Below, one piece after another: positions 17,772 to 27,337 of a stretch of 53,094 nt of DNA. Position 1 is the stretch's first letter, and every line of letters starts with the position of its first letter. This stretch comes from an uncultured Bacteroidales bacterium (GTDB taxonomy: Bacteria; Bacteroidota; Bacteroidia; Bacteroidales; Paludibacteraceae): positions 1 through 53,094 of the forward strand of contig CACZUS010000011.1 in assembly GCA_902784425.1 (NCBI GenBank), given 5' to 3'. The position numbers were made by a program, and so were the translations under genes. The notes below the pieces were generated by a model that was not told the origin of the DNA, ran no database searches, and was given only the letters and a program-made list of their open reading frames with translations.

Positions 17772-18602
17772 ATGACTCTCATCGTTGATAGTGGTTCTAC
17801 AAAAAGTGACTTTATATGGGTAGAAAAATCAGAAATCATACAGCAAACTCAAGTTGCTGGCATTAACCCCTTCTATCAAACAGAAGAGGAGATTTTTTCA
17901 ACAATCGATGATGTTTGTTCTGCTGAGATGAAAAAGCAGACCCATTCCGTATATTTCTACGGTGCCGGATGTGCATTCAAAGAGAAATGCGACATGGTGC
18001 AACGTCCGCTTCAAAAGACATTTCCTAATGCCTCTGTTGAAGTATACAATGATTTACTAGGTGCAGCCCGCTCACTATTCAACAAAAATGAAGGCATTGC
18101 CTGCATTTTAGGAACAGGATCCAACTCATGCCATTACAATGGAGTGGAGATTGTCAAAAACGTATCTCCTCTGGGATTCATACTTGGCGATGAAGGCAGT
18201 GGTGCCGTCATCGGGAAAAGACTTGTCAGCGACATACTAAAAGGATTAGCACCCAAGGATCTTTCAAATAGATTCTTTTCGGAAGAGAAGATGACTCCTG
18301 CCGTTCTCATGGAGAATATCTACAAGCGACCATTTCCCAATCGTTTTCTTGCACAATTTTCCAAACATGTCTACAACCATAAGGAAGAACCTTACTTTCA
18401 TCAGTTTCTTATTGATTGTTTCCATGATTTCTTCCGCAGAAACATCTATCAATACCCTGAAAAGCTACCAATAGGATGCATTGGTTCTATTGCTTTTTAC
18501 TTTCAAAAAGAGTTGACAGAGGCAGCTGAAATCAACGGAAGGGAGGTCTCTACAATTGAGAAAAGTCCGTTAGAGGGACTTATCCAATACCATACGAAAT
18601 GA
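17772..18602 (+). CDS. N-acetylglucosamine kinase-like ATPase (BadF/BadG family)
   Basis: 276 residues of the ASKHA (sugar kinase/hsp70/actin) fold. The phosphate-1 loop is LIVDSGSTKSDFIW at the N-terminus; LGTGSNSCHYNG is phosphate-2, and LGDEGSGAVIGKR is the conserved loop of N-acetylglucosamine kinases. I moved the start to the ATG at 17772: the longer frame adds 16 hydrophobic residues not seen in this cytosolic family. It is divergent from the glycogen operon. It probably phosphorylates an amino sugar, possibly in cell-wall recycling. Confidence 0.8.
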   Translation: MTLIVDSGSTKSDFIWVEKSEIIQQTQVAGINPFYQTEEEIFSTIDDVCSAEMKKQTHSVYFYGAGCAFKEKCDMVQRPLQKTFPNASVEVYNDLLGAARSLFNKNEGIACILGTGSNSCHYNGVEIVKNVSPLGFILGDEGSGAVIGKRLVSDILKGLAPKDLSNRFFSEEKMTPAVLMENIYKRPFPNRFLAQFSKHVYNHKEEPYFHQFLIDCFHDFFRRNIYQYPEKLPIGCIGSIAFYFQKELTEAAEINGREVSTIEKSPLEGLIQYHTK

Positions 18603-18640
18603 TCTAATACAAATATGTGACATCACGAAAAGTGCCAAGG

Positions 18641-18680
18641 AAAAAGGGCATCAAATTCAATTTGACGCCCTTTCCTTTTA
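18641..18680. terminator. Bidirectional terminator between convergent genes
   Basis: AAAGGGCATCAAA and TTTGACGCCCTTT pair over 13 positions with one mismatch around a 5-nt loop. A/T runs on both sides allow it to stop transcription from both strands. Confidence 0.75.
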
Positions 18681-18706
18681 ATGTGAGTTTATAACTCCCA
18701 ATATTA

Positions 18707-19861
18707 TTACTTGCTTTCTTGATTAGCAGCAGCTGCTGCAGCATCGTTTTCCATTCTCTTCTGATAAGCCTTTTCTGCTTTTATCCAAGTCATAGTCAAC
18801 TTAGACATAGCCAATGCATCATCAAATCCAAGATCTGTTTCATCTGCCTTTACAAAGTAATCGTAAGCAGCCTGGTAGTCTTTAATCAAAACTGAATAAA
18901 CAGCCAAATTGTAGTACATCGCAGCTGCAATCTCTTTGTTTACTCTTGCCGTTTTGTCAGTCAAATTAGCCTCTTTCAATGCATTTTTCCATGCTGTCAC
19001 AGAAGGTTCTGCCATTCTCTTGAACTTATCGATCTGACTATGACGTTTCTTGATGAATTCGTATGGTTCTGCAAATTGAGTGTACGCATTGTTGATGTCA
19101 GAATAATCATACGGACATTTTTTCTTTGTTTTTACAGAATACATTTTGAAGTTAACCAAAGTACCACTTGCACCCACAACTTTTGCCAAGAATCCTTGAT
19201 ATCCCTTCATGAACGTTTTCAAAGAATAATCCTTTGTTTTATCAGCCAAATTATTCTTTGCCATTTGTGGATCTGGACAAGCATCAGATTCTATATCCTC
19301 CAAGAATGAAATTGTATCTGAGAAAACCACTTGTCCGTTTCCATCTTCTGTTTGGTTCATCACACGAATAGTGAATCCCATCTCAATCGTTTGTTTAGCA
19401 ATAAACTTACGAGGAGCAGATGGCTGTGGTGTATTGTTTACAGTAGCACTTTGTTTCGGTGTATCATACCATTTGAATCTACCGATTTCCAAAATCACAC
19501 TTTGTTGTTTTGTCTCCTTACGAGGTTCTTGACGTTTTTTATTTGGATCCACCACGTCAACCTTTGACTTTTTAAAATAGGTATTATCCACTGATATAAC
19601 AAAATCAGCTCCATCTGGATCTGGCACACGATTCAAATATGCGACACCTAAATTCAACGCTTCTCCAATATAGGCATTATCCTTCGTCAAAGGAACAATA
19701 TTATCTGTCACAATTGCATATGTTTCAGAAGTGTTTGGCATGTGACAATACGGATACCCTGGAACGGCAAAAAAACCCATACGATTGCGGTCGGACGACT
19801 GACCCATTGCAATTGTCACCGCAAAAAAGGTTGCTAAAATGCTTAATAAAATTCTTCTCAT
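18707..19861 (-). CDS. Hypothetical exported protein with TPR-like C-terminus
   Basis: 384 residues. A signal peptide (MRRILLSILATFFAVTIAMG, cut before QSS) indicates export. The middle is beta-rich (VILEIGRFKWYDTP, IEMGFTIRVMNQ); the C-terminal third is helical (AAAMYYNLAVYSVLIKDYQAAYDYFVKAD), resembling one TPR-like pair, and it ends with an Ala/Asn-rich tail. The chosen ATG at 19861 is preferred to an upstream GTG at 19885. I do not recognise the family. It lies downstream of porX on the same strand, but 260 bp away, so it is not clearly part of that operon. Confidence 0.7.
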   Translation of the reverse strand: MRRILLSILATFFAVTIAMGQSSDRNRMGFFAVPGYPYCHMPNTSETYAIVTDNIVPLTKDNAYIGEALNLGVAYLNRVPDPDGADFVISVDNTYFKKSKVDVVDPNKKRQEPRKETKQQSVILEIGRFKWYDTPKQSATVNNTPQPSAPRKFIAKQTIEMGFTIRVMNQTEDGNGQVVFSDTISFLEDIESDACPDPQMAKNNLADKTKDYSLKTFMKGYQGFLAKVVGASGTLVNFKMYSVKTKKKCPYDYSDINNAYTQFAEPYEFIKKRHSQIDKFKRMAEPSVTAWKNALKEANLTDKTARVNKEIAAAMYYNLAVYSVLIKDYQAAYDYFVKADETDLGFDDALAMSKLTMTWIKAEKAYQKRMENDAAAAAANQESK

Positions 19862-20122
19862 TTTTTTACAACTTAAAAATTTCACTTTATAATTTAATTA
19901 TTTATTCAAAAATCAATAGTAAAAATTGAAATCCTCTAAAATCAATCAATTCCAATACGAAAACATAAATATTTACGAATCAGCCTTTTATACTAAAGAA
20001 CAAATCCATTTTCATCTCATCTATTTCAGTTGCGAATTTCCAAATAAATCCTGAAATTTACAAGGATTATGCTAAGATTTTGAAAGACGTCTATAAAACC
20101 ATTCTCTCAAACGAATCGTCTG

Positions 20123-21673
20123 TTATTTTTTGGAACTCAACGTTACCAAAGGAACAAACATTTCCTCCATAGAAATACCTCCATGTTGGAATGTGTTTTT
20201 GAAATAGGAGACGTAATAATTATAGTTATTAGGATATGCAAAGAAATCATCATTCTCTGCGAAAATATAAGTGGAACTCACGTTAGGGGAAGGCAATCCG
20301 ATTTTTTCTGGTTGTTTGACATCGAACACCTCTCTTGCGTTATAGTCCAAATTTTTCCCCACCTTGTATCGTAAATTGGTATTTGTATTTCTATCTCCAA
20401 TTACCTTTACCGCATTATTCACCTTAATGGTTCCATGATCCGTTGTAATCATCACTTTCGCCTTCTTTTCTGACAAGAGATGGAAGAAATCCACTATTGA
20501 AGAATGTTGGAACCATGATTTCGTCAATGAGCGATAGGCTGCTTCCGAAGAAGCCAACTCTCGTATCATTTTTGAATCGGTGCGTGCATGAGACAACATA
20601 TCAACAAAATTAAACACAACTACATTCAACTGATTCTTAGCATACTGTTGGTAATCTGCTATGAGTTTCTCACATGAAGTAGAATCATTAATCTTATGAT
20701 ATGAGAAGGTATACTTTTTTCTGAATCGTTCAATCTGTGTACGAATCAGATCTTCCTCAAAATTATTTTTACCCTCTTCTTCCTCTTCATCCACCCAATA
20801 CTGAGGGAACATTTTCTTTATTTGCAAAGGTAGCAATCCTGCAAATATTGCATTACGCGCATATTGCGTAGCTGTTGGAAGAATAGAACAATACATCTCC
20901 TCGCTTTCAACCAAAAAATCATTATGCAACAACTCTCTGACAATGCGCCATTGATCAAAACGGAAATTGTCGAAAACGATGAAGAAGAGGGACTCTTCAT
21001 TATCCAAAATCGGGAACAACTTCTTCTTAAATATATCATGACTCATCAATGGCCGGTCACTTCCCTCTTCAAACCAACTTATGTAATTTCTTTTTATGAA
21101 CTTTACAAAGGTGGAATTAGCCTCTTCCTTCTGCATACGAAGTACTTCCGACATTTGATTTTCCGTCTGTTCCAGTTCCAATTCCCAATAGACTAACTTT
21201 TTATAGACGTCCATCCAATCCTGATAGGTGAAGGAATCGTTTATCTGCATACCAATTCTACCGAACTCAGAGCGATAATCATCAGTTGTGGTAGATGATA
21301 TGATTTCTCGCTTGTTGACATTCTTCTTTATGGACAACAAGATTTGGTTGGGATTGACAGGTTTTATCAGATAGTCTGCTATTTTTTTACCAATCGCCTG
21401 ATTCATCAGATTCTCTTCTTCACTCTTGGTAATCATAACAACAGGCACCATCGTATCCTTTTCCTTTATCAGAGACAAGGCTTCCAATCCGCTCATACCT
21501 GGCATGTTTTCATCCAAAAAGATAATGTCAAAATGACTCTCAGAAGATGCCATGACAGCATCTTCTCCATTATTGACACAAACAACCTCGTATCCCTTCG
21601 ACTCCAAAAACAGAACGTGTGCCTTTAACAAGTCTATTTCGTCATCCGCCCATAAAATTCGATCTTTCTTCAT
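20123..21673 (-). CDS. porX: Type IX secretion response regulator PorX
   Basis: 516 residues. A receiver domain (about 5-118) has the acidic pair D10/D11, phospho-acceptor D54 (IIFLDENMPGMSG), T82 and K104 (DYLIKP). Instead of a DNA-binding domain it carries a PglZ/alkaline-phosphatase-fold domain (about 200-510) with metal-ligand-like motifs FDNFRFDQW, TATQYARNAIFAG, NFVDMLSHARTD and TTDHG. This architecture defines PorX, which with kinase PorY controls the type IX secretion system. I use the ATG at 21673 rather than TTG at 21679. It starts 11 nt after the porW stop, so the two are cotranscribed. Confidence 0.92.
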   Translation of the reverse strand: MKKDRILWADDEIDLLKAHVLFLESKGYEVVCVNNGEDAVMASSESHFDIIFLDENMPGMSGLEALSLIKEKDTMVPVVMITKSEEENLMNQAIGKKIADYLIKPVNPNQILLSIKKNVNKREIISSTTTDDYRSEFGRIGMQINDSFTYQDWMDVYKKLVYWELELEQTENQMSEVLRMQKEEANSTFVKFIKRNYISWFEEGSDRPLMSHDIFKKKLFPILDNEESLFFIVFDNFRFDQWRIVRELLHNDFLVESEEMYCSILPTATQYARNAIFAGLLPLQIKKMFPQYWVDEEEEEGKNNFEEDLIRTQIERFRKKYTFSYHKINDSTSCEKLIADYQQYAKNQLNVVVFNFVDMLSHARTDSKMIRELASSEAAYRSLTKSWFQHSSIVDFFHLLSEKKAKVMITTDHGTIKVNNAVKVIGDRNTNTNLRYKVGKNLDYNAREVFDVKQPEKIGLPSPNVSSTYIFAENDDFFAYPNNYNYYVSYFKNTFQHGGISMEEMFVPLVTLSSKK

Positions 21674-21684
21674 ACTCAACCTCC

Positions 21685-24600
21685 CTATCGATTTAAGTAT
21701 AATCGTTTGTATAATTCCATATATACGTTGATATTTCCTGTCGTCTTCAGCACCTCTAAGTTGTCTTTTGAAATGATAATGTTACGATACGGCACATTAC
21801 CGAATGCTTTCTTGATCTCCATATTTTTCACTACCTGTTTCAAATATGAGATGGAGAGATCTGCAGAAGCCATCGTACCCACCACAAACATTTGAGGGAA
21901 ATCCTTCGTGGAATTTTCTATGACACTCAAATTTAGCAATGCATGATTCGTAGAATTGTATTTGTTTATGGCAGCCAAAACGCCCTCACTATCTACACTA
22001 CCTGAAGTAACCATCATCACAAAATAATGAGGTGCAGACGGATCATATGTATACAATCCCTTATATTTCTTCAATTCTTTCTTCGGTTTGTCTTTATCGT
22101 CAGAGACGACGGCAACCGAATCCTTCTTTGGTTCATTTATCTGTGGCTTACTCTCCTCTACCTCTTTCTTCGGCAACTGAGGTTCTACTGATTTTTCCGC
22201 ACTTTCTTCATTTTTCTGCGGCTGATTCATTGTAGCCTCCTCTTTCTTATCCAATGGATTTTGAACCGACGTTCCAGATTGCTTGTTGAGGTAAGATTCC
22301 AGTTTATCATCCTGTTTCTGTTCTTCAACAGTCTCCTCCTTCTTCTCATCCACCAATTCCACGCTAACTCTATTATTGCGTTTGCGCGACATGATACTGT
22401 CTTTGTAGAATTGCTCGTACTGTTCCAACGTATAACCTTTGCCAATCAAATCCAAGTTTTCTGGCGTGATCAACAAATATTTGTAATCGGTACCCGACAA
22501 CAACTTCTGAATGCCATCATCAGCAATGATACCATTGATATACCACAACGCCTCATCGTAGTTATCCAATCCAGAGACTGACAATATACCCTTACTGATA
22601 GAGATATCGAAATCTTTGATTAGGAATTTCGTGAAGTTATACATGGCCGTTTCATACAACAATTTATTCTGATCCACTTTAGTGGTGTCTGTCAACAAAT
22701 TGAACAAATATGGTGTTTGATAACTTACTGTAAATCCTTTACTAGAAACGATACCCATCTCTGCAGCCTCTTCTTTTTGCGACTCTTCACGAAGAGCCAA
22801 CAAACCGCCCACATTTGTTCCTTCTGACGGAATATTACCCTGATTAATGAGTGCCAAGATATCTTTTGCCATCGACGACACATCACTTGTAGGATAACGA
22901 TCCAACAGATTGTTCAACGCAGCTGCAAAAGTATCCTTGCCCATCGTCTTACCGATAGTCAAAGAGTTGAGCAACAAAAATTTAGGCATCAAAGAAGAGA
23001 CTGGATAATTAGTCTCCATGTATTTTGTCTGTTGTCTAACTGTTTCAAAATCGCCCTTCAAATAAGCAGCATATGTTTGTTCATAAAGAGAATCTTGTTC
23101 CTCTTGCATACGCACTAACTTCTCCTTGAAATCTGGATTTGAAAGAATTTTAGCGTATTTGCTTTGAGGGTATTCGGCAATCAGACGACTTCTGTATTTA
23201 TCTGACATAGCATCGTTCTTTTGTTTGCCAGCAATTCTATAGCAACAATAATACGCATCTGCAGCTCTTGGATCATTTGGATAACGACGAATAAACTCTT
23301 CGTAAGTTTCCAACGCCTTAGGATAGTCTTGTAGTTTCTCATCATAAACGACAGCCATATTGAAGAGAGCATTAGACAACTCCTCATGAGCCACACTCTT
23401 TTGGTCATCATTAAATGGTATTTGGCGAAGATAATACTCTGGACGTTTCGGATTTTGTTCAGCAGGCATGTTTCGATCACCCAATTCCGTATCTGTTTTT
23501 ATAGAATCGCCAGAGAGAACACCCATCGACTCCAAATCCATCTTGTCTGCCAAATTCTCTTCAGCAAAGACCATAATCGACTTGTTTCTACGGTTCCAGT
23601 TATCCTCCAAACGACGTTGACCAAATTTCTTACGGAACTCCAGTTTCCCTTTTTCCACCGTACTCTTATTATAGAAATACCATGAACTCTCCTGATTCAT
23701 ACCTAGAGCACGGCTATCCATGACTGCCATGTTTTCGATTTCCAACTCCAGTTGTTTCTGTTCCTCTCGCTCCTTAGCCAATCGTTCGCGTTCACGTCTC
23801 TCCTCTTCTACCACTTTTTGGATGGCGCGATTGATAGCCGCCGACAATTCTGGTTTCGATGCGCTTGCCAAATAAAGCAAACTATCTTGTAAGGTATACA
23901 CATCATAGTTCTGCACCAACTCGTCTAACATAACAGACAAGCGGAAAACTCTCTCATAATCATCATGTTTCTGATCAATGATGGAAGAAGCCTCGGAGTA
24001 ATACGGCTGAGCCTTCACATAATTTTTTCTTCCATAATATATATCACCCATAGTAATCAGCGTCTGTGCTTTTTCTCTTCCATTACGGACACTGGTATCT
24101 GCAGAAGTTTGATAATACGTCAAGGCCTTTGCCGTGTCCCCTTTGGAGATGTATATATTACCCATTGCATAATAGATCTGATCCAAATATTCGGCGTTAT
24201 TGCGGTTTTTCGCCATTTTCTCCAAACGTTTCACCAAATCATTAGAAGAGCCCGAAACAACCTCCGTCTGCAAAATATTCGCATTGAAAGTCATTTGATA
24301 GCTTGGGTTTGCCTTTATCACTTTATCATAATATTCATACGCTTTCTCCTTATCGCCCTGCATCTGATACAACTGAGCGATCACAAAATTGTAGCGAGTA
24401 CGTTGAATTCTGTTTTTTTCAGTCTCTACAGCCTTTAGCAAATGAGGCATAGCCTGCTGATATTCTTTCTGAACCAAGTAAAGATCTGCACGAGCTCCCT
24501 GATAAAGATTAATCACATCGAGTGGCAATTCCTCCTCGTCCATCTTACTCAAGATCTCTTCTGCCTCATAATACCAACCCAGTTCCTTTAATGCACGAGC

Positions 24601-25155
24601 CTTCCAAATAGAAGCTTGAAGGACTAATTTATCATCTCCGGAAAAATGTTTGATGACATACGTGAACGTAGCAGAGGCAGCCAAATAATCGTTAGAATAG
24701 TATTTGGCTTGTCCCATCAACATCCACACCTCATCCATATATGAATTGAATTCTTCTTGGTTGTAAAAAGCCACATAAGCAGGGTCACGCATTTTTTCAT
24801 ATTTCTTTTTCGGCTTTTTCTGCATGGAGCGTTCCTGAATAGCCAATTCACACTTTTCAACTGTTCTATTCATATCACCCTTAGCAACGCCCTCCGTCGA
24901 CGGATCACTCACAGCAAAGACAGGTATAACGTGAGAGTAGTCGGGAGAAAAACTTTCATCCAACTTTTTATAACCCTTTTTAAACGACTCATTCGCATTA
25001 TAATAGACATTATAGCGCGTATTGATCGCTTGGTATTTTCTGTTAAAAGCTGTATTTTTCTTCATGTCGCATCCAGTAAACAGCAATGCGACCATAAAAA
25101 GAAGGAAATATATTTGTGTCCTTTTCAATTTTTCAACGTGTGGAAGGCTTCTCAT
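21685..25155 (-). CDS. porW: Type IX secretion lipoprotein PorW/SprE
   Basis: 1156-residue lipoprotein. The lipobox LFTGC is followed by DMKKNTAFNRKYQAINTRYNVYYNANESFKKG, the hallmark start of PorW/SprE proteins. Many TPR-like helical pairs follow (about 120-420, and ALETYEEFIRRYPNDPRAADAYY around 620). A Glu/Lys-rich low-complexity stretch (about 940-1020) precedes a C-terminal domain repeated in part (FLIKDFDISISKGILSVSGLDNYDEAL and the end of the protein). In Porphyromonas and Flavobacterium this periplasmic protein links the PorLM motor to the outer-membrane translocon. porX follows in the same operon. Confidence 0.88.
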   Translation of the reverse strand: MRSLPHVEKLKRTQIYFLLFMVALLFTGCDMKKNTAFNRKYQAINTRYNVYYNANESFKKGYKKLDESFSPDYSHVIPVFAVSDPSTEGVAKGDMNRTVEKCELAIQERSMQKKPKKKYEKMRDPAYVAFYNQEEFNSYMDEVWMLMGQAKYYSNDYLAASATFTYVIKHFSGDDKLVLQASIWKARALKELGWYYEAEEILSKMDEEELPLDVINLYQGARADLYLVQKEYQQAMPHLLKAVETEKNRIQRTRYNFVIAQLYQMQGDKEKAYEYYDKVIKANPSYQMTFNANILQTEVVSGSSNDLVKRLEKMAKNRNNAEYLDQIYYAMGNIYISKGDTAKALTYYQTSADTSVRNGREKAQTLITMGDIYYGRKNYVKAQPYYSEASSIIDQKHDDYERVFRLSVMLDELVQNYDVYTLQDSLLYLASASKPELSAAINRAIQKVVEEERRERERLAKEREEQKQLELEIENMAVMDSRALGMNQESSWYFYNKSTVEKGKLEFRKKFGQRRLEDNWNRRNKSIMVFAEENLADKMDLESMGVLSGDSIKTDTELGDRNMPAEQNPKRPEYYLRQIPFNDDQKSVAHEELSNALFNMAVVYDEKLQDYPKALETYEEFIRRYPNDPRAADAYYCCYRIAGKQKNDAMSDKYRSRLIAEYPQSKYAKILSNPDFKEKLVRMQEEQDSLYEQTYAAYLKGDFETVRQQTKYMETNYPVSSLMPKFLLLNSLTIGKTMGKDTFAAALNNLLDRYPTSDVSSMAKDILALINQGNIPSEGTNVGGLLALREESQKEEAAEMGIVSSKGFTVSYQTPYLFNLLTDTTKVDQNKLLYETAMYNFTKFLIKDFDISISKGILSVSGLDNYDEALWYINGIIADDGIQKLLSGTDYKYLLITPENLDLIGKGYTLEQYEQFYKDSIMSRKRNNRVSVELVDEKKEETVEEQKQDDKLESYLNKQSGTSVQNPLDKKEEATMNQPQKNEESAEKSVEPQLPKKEVEESKPQINEPKKDSVAVVSDDKDKPKKELKKYKGLYTYDPSAPHYFVMMVTSGSVDSEGVLAAINKYNSTNHALLNLSVIENSTKDFPQMFVVGTMASADLSISYLKQVVKNMEIKKAFGNVPYRNIIISKDNLEVLKTTGNINVYMELYKRLYLNR

Positions 25156-25280
25156 CCCTCAATTATTAGTTTAACAATGAAAACCTCTTATACCTACAAG
25201 AAGTTCCTATTTTTTAGCTCTATCTACTTTCAATAACTAAAAAACAGGGCAAAAATTGCATTATTATGGATAATACATTG

Positions 25281-25288
25281 CAAAGATA
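25281..25288 (-). promoter_or_regulatory. -7 element for the porW-porX operon
   Basis: Minus strand TATCTTTG followed by CAATG, a common Bacteroidota -7/start-site context. It is about 125 nt before the porW ATG. The -33 TTG is not evident. Confidence 0.45.
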
Positions 25289-25370
25289 AATGAATAATTC
25301 CAAATTTTAAGTTTTATGTTCTGAAAAATACTATTTTCCGACCGAAAAAAAACGTCTACCCATGTATAAA

Positions 25371-25407
25371 AAAAGAGGTTCCGTGCTATCAGCGCAGAAC
25401 CTCTTCA
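25371..25407 (-). terminator. Terminator after beta-barrel gene, copy 1
   Basis: AAGAGGTTC and GAACCTCTT form a 9-bp stem, followed on the minus strand by TTTTTTT. A nearly identical hairpin follows the neighbouring paralog (26187-26226). Confidence 0.75.
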
Positions 25408-25426
25408 TATTGTTTCTCTATGTCAA

Positions 25427-26149
25427 TTAGAATGCCCAGCCCAAACGAAGTGTTGGAACAAATGTAGGATAGAAATCAAAAGTATGAGCCTTTTTATCTA
25501 AATCTTTTTTATTTGTCATTTCTTCTGTCGTTATCTCTGCGTATGAATCTTTATGTACATTAACAACAAAGGCTAAACCTAATTCAGTACCGATAAAAAT
25601 ATTTTTAGCGAAATAATAGTTGAAACCGGTCAAACCGGAGACACTGAAAAGATTGATTCCTGTATCATAGTAATTCGTATATGATTCCGAAGTCTTTTCC
25701 CCTTGCGCCATATATTCGTATTCATGCTTAGATGCACTTGTACCAAAACCTACTTCAAGGCCAATGTATGGTTCCAATTTTGAAGTTCCTGAGAAAGAAT
25801 AAGAGAAACCTGGATTGATTGTCACTAGAGATACACCTAGTGTTTCTTTAGACCAATCTTCTCCAACACCTCTTTCTTGTTCTTCCTTGTAAATTCCAAA
25901 ACCTAATCCCAAACGAATCTTAATCTTATCTGATGCAACATATACACCACGAAGTTGCCCCCCAATTAAATTAACATCATCAATGGTTGCTGATATTGGA
26001 GAAAATCCAATCTCAGCCATGATCTTTCCCTGATCTGCCTTGAATTCATTTGTAACTTTTTGATCTTCTACTTCTTGTATTTCCGTTACCTCTTGCGCAT
26101 TCATTGTCAAAGAAGACAATAACAACACTGCAAAAAACACTTTCTTCAT
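25427..26149 (-). CDS. Outer-membrane beta-barrel protein, paralog 1
   Basis: 240 residues. Signal peptide MKKVFFAVLLLSSLTMNAQ, then a Glu-rich linker and a beta-barrel with alternating strands (RLGLGFGIY, YSFSGTSKLEPYIGLEVGFGTSAS, GLTGFNYYFAKNIFIGTELGLAF), ending in the aromatic LGWAF expected for insertion by the Bam complex. It is closely similar to the upstream paralog at 26247-26954 across its length, differing mostly in surface-loop segments (EYEYMAQGEKTSES versus VEETTTTKITRKN). Exact role unknown; small barrels of this type are often called porin-family or OmpW-like. Confidence 0.78.
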   Translation of the reverse strand: MKKVFFAVLLLSSLTMNAQEVTEIQEVEDQKVTNEFKADQGKIMAEIGFSPISATIDDVNLIGGQLRGVYVASDKIKIRLGLGFGIYKEEQERGVGEDWSKETLGVSLVTINPGFSYSFSGTSKLEPYIGLEVGFGTSASKHEYEYMAQGEKTSESYTNYYDTGINLFSVSGLTGFNYYFAKNIFIGTELGLAFVVNVHKDSYAEITTEEMTNKKDLDKKAHTFDFYPTFVPTLRLGWAF

Positions 26150-26186
26150 TTCTTGTTATTTTAATGAAAGTTCCTTTAATATATAG

Positions 26187-26226
26187 AAAAAGAGGTTCCT
26201 CGCCCACTTCAGCGCAGAACCTCTTC
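26187..26226 (-). terminator. Terminator after beta-barrel gene, copy 2
   Basis: The same AAGAGGTTC/GAACCTCTT stem as copy 1 with a longer loop. It lies between the two paralogs and should limit readthrough into the downstream one. Confidence 0.7.
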
Positions 26227-26246
26227 ATATTATTTCTCTATGTCAA

Positions 26247-26954
26247 TTAGAATGCCCAGCCCAAACGAAGTGTTGGAACAAACACAGGAGAGAAATCAAA
26301 AGTATGAGCCTCTACATCAGACTCTTCTTTCTCTATTCTTCCACTTGTCACAGTCTCTGTGTATGAACCTTTCTGAACATTAACGTCAAAGCCCAAACCA
26401 AACTCTGCGCCAACGAATATGTTTTTAGCGAAATAATAGTTGAAACCAGTCAATCCGCTCACGCCGAAAGTGTTGATTCCATCTGTTATATTCTTACGAG
26501 TAATCTTCGTAGTTGTGGTCTCTTCAACACTCTTTGATGCTGTCGTTCCGAAGCCCACTTCCAATCCAATGTATGGTTCCAATTTTGGAGTTCCTGCAAA
26601 TGAATAAGTGAAACCAGGATTGATTGTCAACATAGATGTTCTTTGAGTTTGTTTTGACCAAGTATCACCAATGCCATTTTCTTCCGCACTCTTGTTGATT
26701 CCAAAACCAACGCCCAAACGAATCTGAATCTTTTCAGAAACAACATATACGCCACGAAGCTGACCACCAATCAAACTTACATCATCGTAAACTGCAGAGA
26801 CAGGTGAAAAACCAATTTCAGCCAAGAACTTTCCTTGATCTGCCTTGAACTCGTTTGTAACTTTTTGCTCTTCTGCTTCTTGTGACTCTGTTGCTTCTTG
26901 TGCATTCATTGCCATAGAAGACAATAACAATACTGCTAAAAATACCTTTTTCAT
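26247..26954 (-). CDS. Outer-membrane beta-barrel protein, paralog 2
   Basis: 235 residues with signal peptide MKKVFLAVLLLSSMAMNAQ, a Glu-rich mature N-terminus and the same barrel strands and LGWAF end as its neighbour. The DNA of the two genes, their start regions and their terminators align, so they arose by tandem duplication; the loops between strands have diverged, as expected for surface-exposed parts. A -7 element lies about 85 nt upstream (27037-27044). Confidence 0.78.
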   Translation of the reverse strand: MKKVFLAVLLLSSMAMNAQEATESQEAEEQKVTNEFKADQGKFLAEIGFSPVSAVYDDVSLIGGQLRGVYVVSEKIQIRLGVGFGINKSAEENGIGDTWSKQTQRTSMLTINPGFTYSFAGTPKLEPYIGLEVGFGTTASKSVEETTTTKITRKNITDGINTFGVSGLTGFNYYFAKNIFVGAEFGLGFDVNVQKGSYTETVTSGRIEKEESDVEAHTFDFSPVFVPTLRLGWAF

Positions 26955-27281
26955 TTCATGTTATTTTAATGAAAGTTCCTTTAACTATAGTCGAACGAAA
27001 TGGGAACCATAACACTTCGTTGACTTATACGGGTTACAAATATATGATTATTTAATAACACTTCACGTTACTCCTCTCTGTTTTTTTCAACGAACGGGGC
27101 AAAGACATCAACGAACGATCATCGACACTTGCACCCCTCCTAAAATTAATTACAAAAACTATTCCAAACGCAAAAGAGGCCTTGCCTAAAAGTGTTCATC
27201 ACAGAAGGGATAGGTCTATAGTTTGTGAAACTTACGGAGATTTCTTAAGACTTCTTCTTTTGTGAAAAAAGTCATAAAAAT
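26955..27281. other. Intergenic region between beta-barrel genes and hicA
   Basis: About 330 bp with the leftward beta-barrel promoter. Beyond this I see no gene or strong structure until the hicA promoter at 27282. Confidence 0.5.
27037..27044 (-). promoter_or_regulatory. -7 element for the beta-barrel genes
   Basis: Minus strand TATATTTG matches TAnnTTTG. A -33 TTG was not seen at the expected distance. Confidence 0.45.
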
Positions 27282-27312
27282 TTGCATAAATGTAACATAA
27301 ATGTTACTTTTG
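27282..27312 (+). promoter_or_regulatory. hicAB promoter with overlapping operator palindrome
   Basis: TTG (27282-27284), a 20-nt spacer and TACTTTTG (27305-27312) match the Bacteroidota consensus. Inside the spacer and reaching the -7 element is the inverted repeat GTAACA-TAAA-TGTTAC (27292-27307). Its position suits repression by the HTH-bearing antitoxin HicB. Confidence 0.7.
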
Positions 27313-27337
27313 CAATGTCAAAAAGTTCTTTTTCATT

